This document shows, one piece after another, positions 21,474-22,490 of a DNA stretch of 22,490 nucleotides. The stretch comes from a virus. The notes under the pieces are model-generated. The model was not told where the DNA came from. It saw only the letters and a list, made by a program, of their open reading frames with translations, and made no database searches. Positions within the stretch are counted from its first letter, which is position 1. Each line of letters starts with the position of its first letter. A program made the translations under genes and the position numbers. The stretch is taken from positions 1 through 22,490 of IMG/VR virus record IMGVR_UViG_3300027971_000242; one strand, given 5' to 3'.

Positions 21474-21797
21474 GTGAAACGTCGCAGTCGTAATCAACCG
21501 CAGCTCATCAAAAACCGATGTGAGGTCTGTGGATTTGATCGGACTGCGGCGTTGAACTTTCATCATATCATTCCGAGGTGTGATCCTCGGTGTACCAATG
21601 ACAATCACAATCTAGCTGTGGTGTGTCACTCTTGTCATGACTTGATCCATGCCGGTGAGATCATTATCATAGGTGTTTATCCTTCGACGGGTGGAAGGAA
21701 GCTCATGTGGTTCCGTGAAGGTGAACAACCACCATTGCCCAAGGAGTTCTGGAAGGTACAGGATAATGTTTTGGTATTAAGGCATAATAACAAGTAA
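21474..21797 (+). CDS. HNH endonuclease
   Basis: A 107-residue protein with a compact zinc-stabilised HNH domain: CEVCG (Cys16, Cys19), LNFHHIIPR (His30, His31), N-x-NLAVVCHSCHDLIH (Asn46, Cys51, Cys54, His59). The catalytic and structural residues are intact. GTG 21474 is the start by frame, and is preceded only by A+T-rich DNA with a weak purine signal. The C-terminal 45 residues (GVYPSTGGRKLMWFREGEQPPLP) may bind DNA. In phages such small HNH genes are either free-standing homing endonucleases or packaging cofactors; since the terminase is 12 kb away, homing is the likelier role. It is followed by a candidate terminator and the lipoprotein gene. Confidence 0.8.
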   Translation: MKRRSRNQPQLIKNRCEVCGFDRTAALNFHHIIPRCDPRCTNDNHNLAVVCHSCHDLIHAGEIIIIGVYPSTGGRKLMWFREGEQPPLPKEFWKVQDNVLVLRHNNK

Positions 21798-21817
21798 GAT
21801 ACTTTTATCTTTTTTTT
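21796..21817 (+). terminator. Weak candidate intrinsic terminator after the HNH gene
   Basis: AAGATA-CTTT-TATCTT (6-bp stem, 4-base loop) followed by six Ts, beginning at the HNH stop codon. The stem is almost all A/T, so it is weak, but stem plus T-run is correctly arranged. Confidence 0.45.
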
Positions 21818-21839
21818 AGTGACGTTGTATTATGGTTAT

Positions 21840-22490
21840 ATGCCTATGAATAGCTCTTTGAAGAACATTATACTTTTATTTTCATTGTCTGGACTGGTAG
21901 CGTATGGATGCGAGAGACCCAACCCTAACAAGATTGCTGGTGATACATCGGCCGTACTTAACGACTGTCCGACTCCGTCCATAGCAAGCGGTCCTGAAGT
22001 TAAACCTTCATCAGGACCAACCGTCGGCGTGACGTCAGGGGGGAATCAAACCTCCAATGTGAGCACATCTTCTTCTGTCTCTACGGGAGCCTCTACTGGT
22101 TCTGGTAATCAACCCCAAGTTGAAAAGACGGAACTTGATGAACGAGAGCTAGACTATTCTGAAGCCTTGCGTACAGCGAGCATTTTGATTGTTGGTGACG
22201 CGCCTACTGTTTCGCAGCTATACGAGCTAGGAGATCTTCCTAAGGAGCAGCAGAAAGCAAAGTATGAAGAGATGATCGACAAGATGTTATCAGACCAACG
22301 GTTTGCTGACGCATTAGTAGAATTCTACAAATATACCTTTAAGATGGGTGGAGCAGCAACGACTCCCGGTGAGCCGACAAGGGACACGGCTCCTACCCTC
22401 GCGGCAAAGATCGTGTATGAAGGTGGCGATTGGAGAGGTATTCTTACCCAGGAATCAGGCACTTGTCCGAGCTTCAATTCCACGAATCAT
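21840..22490 (+). CDS. Secreted lipoprotein resembling DUF1549-type bacterial proteins, 3'-truncated by window edge
   Basis: The frame is open from ATG 21840 to the window end (217 codons) with no stop. Signal: Lys8, a hydrophobic core ILLFSLSGLVAYG, then Cys24 in a relaxed lipobox (A-Y-G-C), consistent with a lipid-anchored exported protein. Residues 44-95 are a Ser/Thr/Gly/Pro-rich linker. From about residue 104 a helical domain reads DYSEALRTASILIVGDAPTV, then KYEEMIDKMLSDQRFADALV and EFYKYTFKMGG, ending in GTCPSF. This resembles the start of DUF1549-like lipoproteins of Myxococcota and other deltaproteobacteria ('LRTASL.LTG..PT...YE..ID.LL.DPRFA'), but I have no database result. A second in-frame ATG (residue 3) is an alternative start. 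A phage-carried lipoprotein could change the host surface, for example superinfection exclusion. Confidence 0.6.
   Translation, partial: MPMNSSLKNIILLFSLSGLVAYGCERPNPNKIAGDTSAVLNDCPTPSIASGPEVKPSSGPTVGVTSGGNQTSNVSTSSSVSTGASTGSGNQPQVEKTELDERELDYSEALRTASILIVGDAPTVSQLYELGDLPKEQQKAKYEEMIDKMLSDQRFADALVEFYKYTFKMGGAATTPGEPTRDTAPTLAAKIVYEGGDWRGILTQESGTCPSFNSTNH

Noticed and set aside
1-22490. tRNA genes, CRISPR array, insertion sequences, inteins or group I introns
   Set aside because: No cloverleaf, regular spaced repeats, transposase or split coding sequence was visible; all core genes are uninterrupted.

Overview
The window is a piece of a large tailed-phage genome (myovirus of the T4-like superfamily, probably a divergent, large-genome or 'jumbo' relative). 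Every gene I accept lies on the + strand and the genes are tightly packed, with several ATGA-type overlaps. The core order terminase large subunit - portal - prohead protease - scaffold core - major capsid protein reproduces the T4 order gp17-gp20-gp21-gp22-gp23, with extra small genes between them. I see no tRNA, rRNA, CRISPR array or insertion sequence, and no gap over 300 bases without a gene.

Layout. (1) 1-1834: the 3' part of a probable virion protein and a gp4-like PD-(D/E)XK head-completion nuclease. (2) 1876-6974: a replication/recombination block with a RuvC-like resolvase, a gp61-like zinc-ribbon/Toprim primase, a single-chain fusion of the Mre11/SbcD (gp47) nuclease with the Rad50/SbcC (gp46) ATPase, and a small Cys4 protein. 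(3) 7002-18497: packaging and head morphogenesis with terminase, portal, a helical protein, U9-type protease, two or three short proteins sharing an N-terminal helix, a beta-rich virion protein, the acidic scaffold core and the major capsid protein, closed by a strong terminator. (4) 18634-22490: accessory region with a Vsr-like/NUMOD3 homing endonuclease, a double-zinc-ribbon protein, a beta-rich virion protein, an HNH endonuclease, and the start of a secreted lipoprotein that looks bacterial.

How they work together. The portal and scaffold build a prohead with the capsid protein. The protease should then cut at [L/I]-x-E sites, which are abundant in the scaffold and present at the expected place in the capsid protein (after residue 60). 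Several small proteins (9036, 13344, 20127) carry an N-terminal amphipathic helix ending in L-x-E at residues 20-23. This resembles the T4 capsid-targeting sequence and suggests a set of packaged, possibly injected, internal proteins. The terminase fills the head, and the resolvase and fused Mre11-Rad50 complex would supply and trim recombination-generated concatemers.

Second theme: inverted repeats sit on or next to the initiation codons of the resolvase, the Mre11-Rad50 fusion, the portal and the homing endonuclease, which suggests control of translation start or operators. Host: the lipoprotein at the right edge resembles the N-terminus of DUF1549-type proteins I associate with Myxococcota and related deltaproteobacteria, so such a host is possible, but this is a weak inference from one partial gene.
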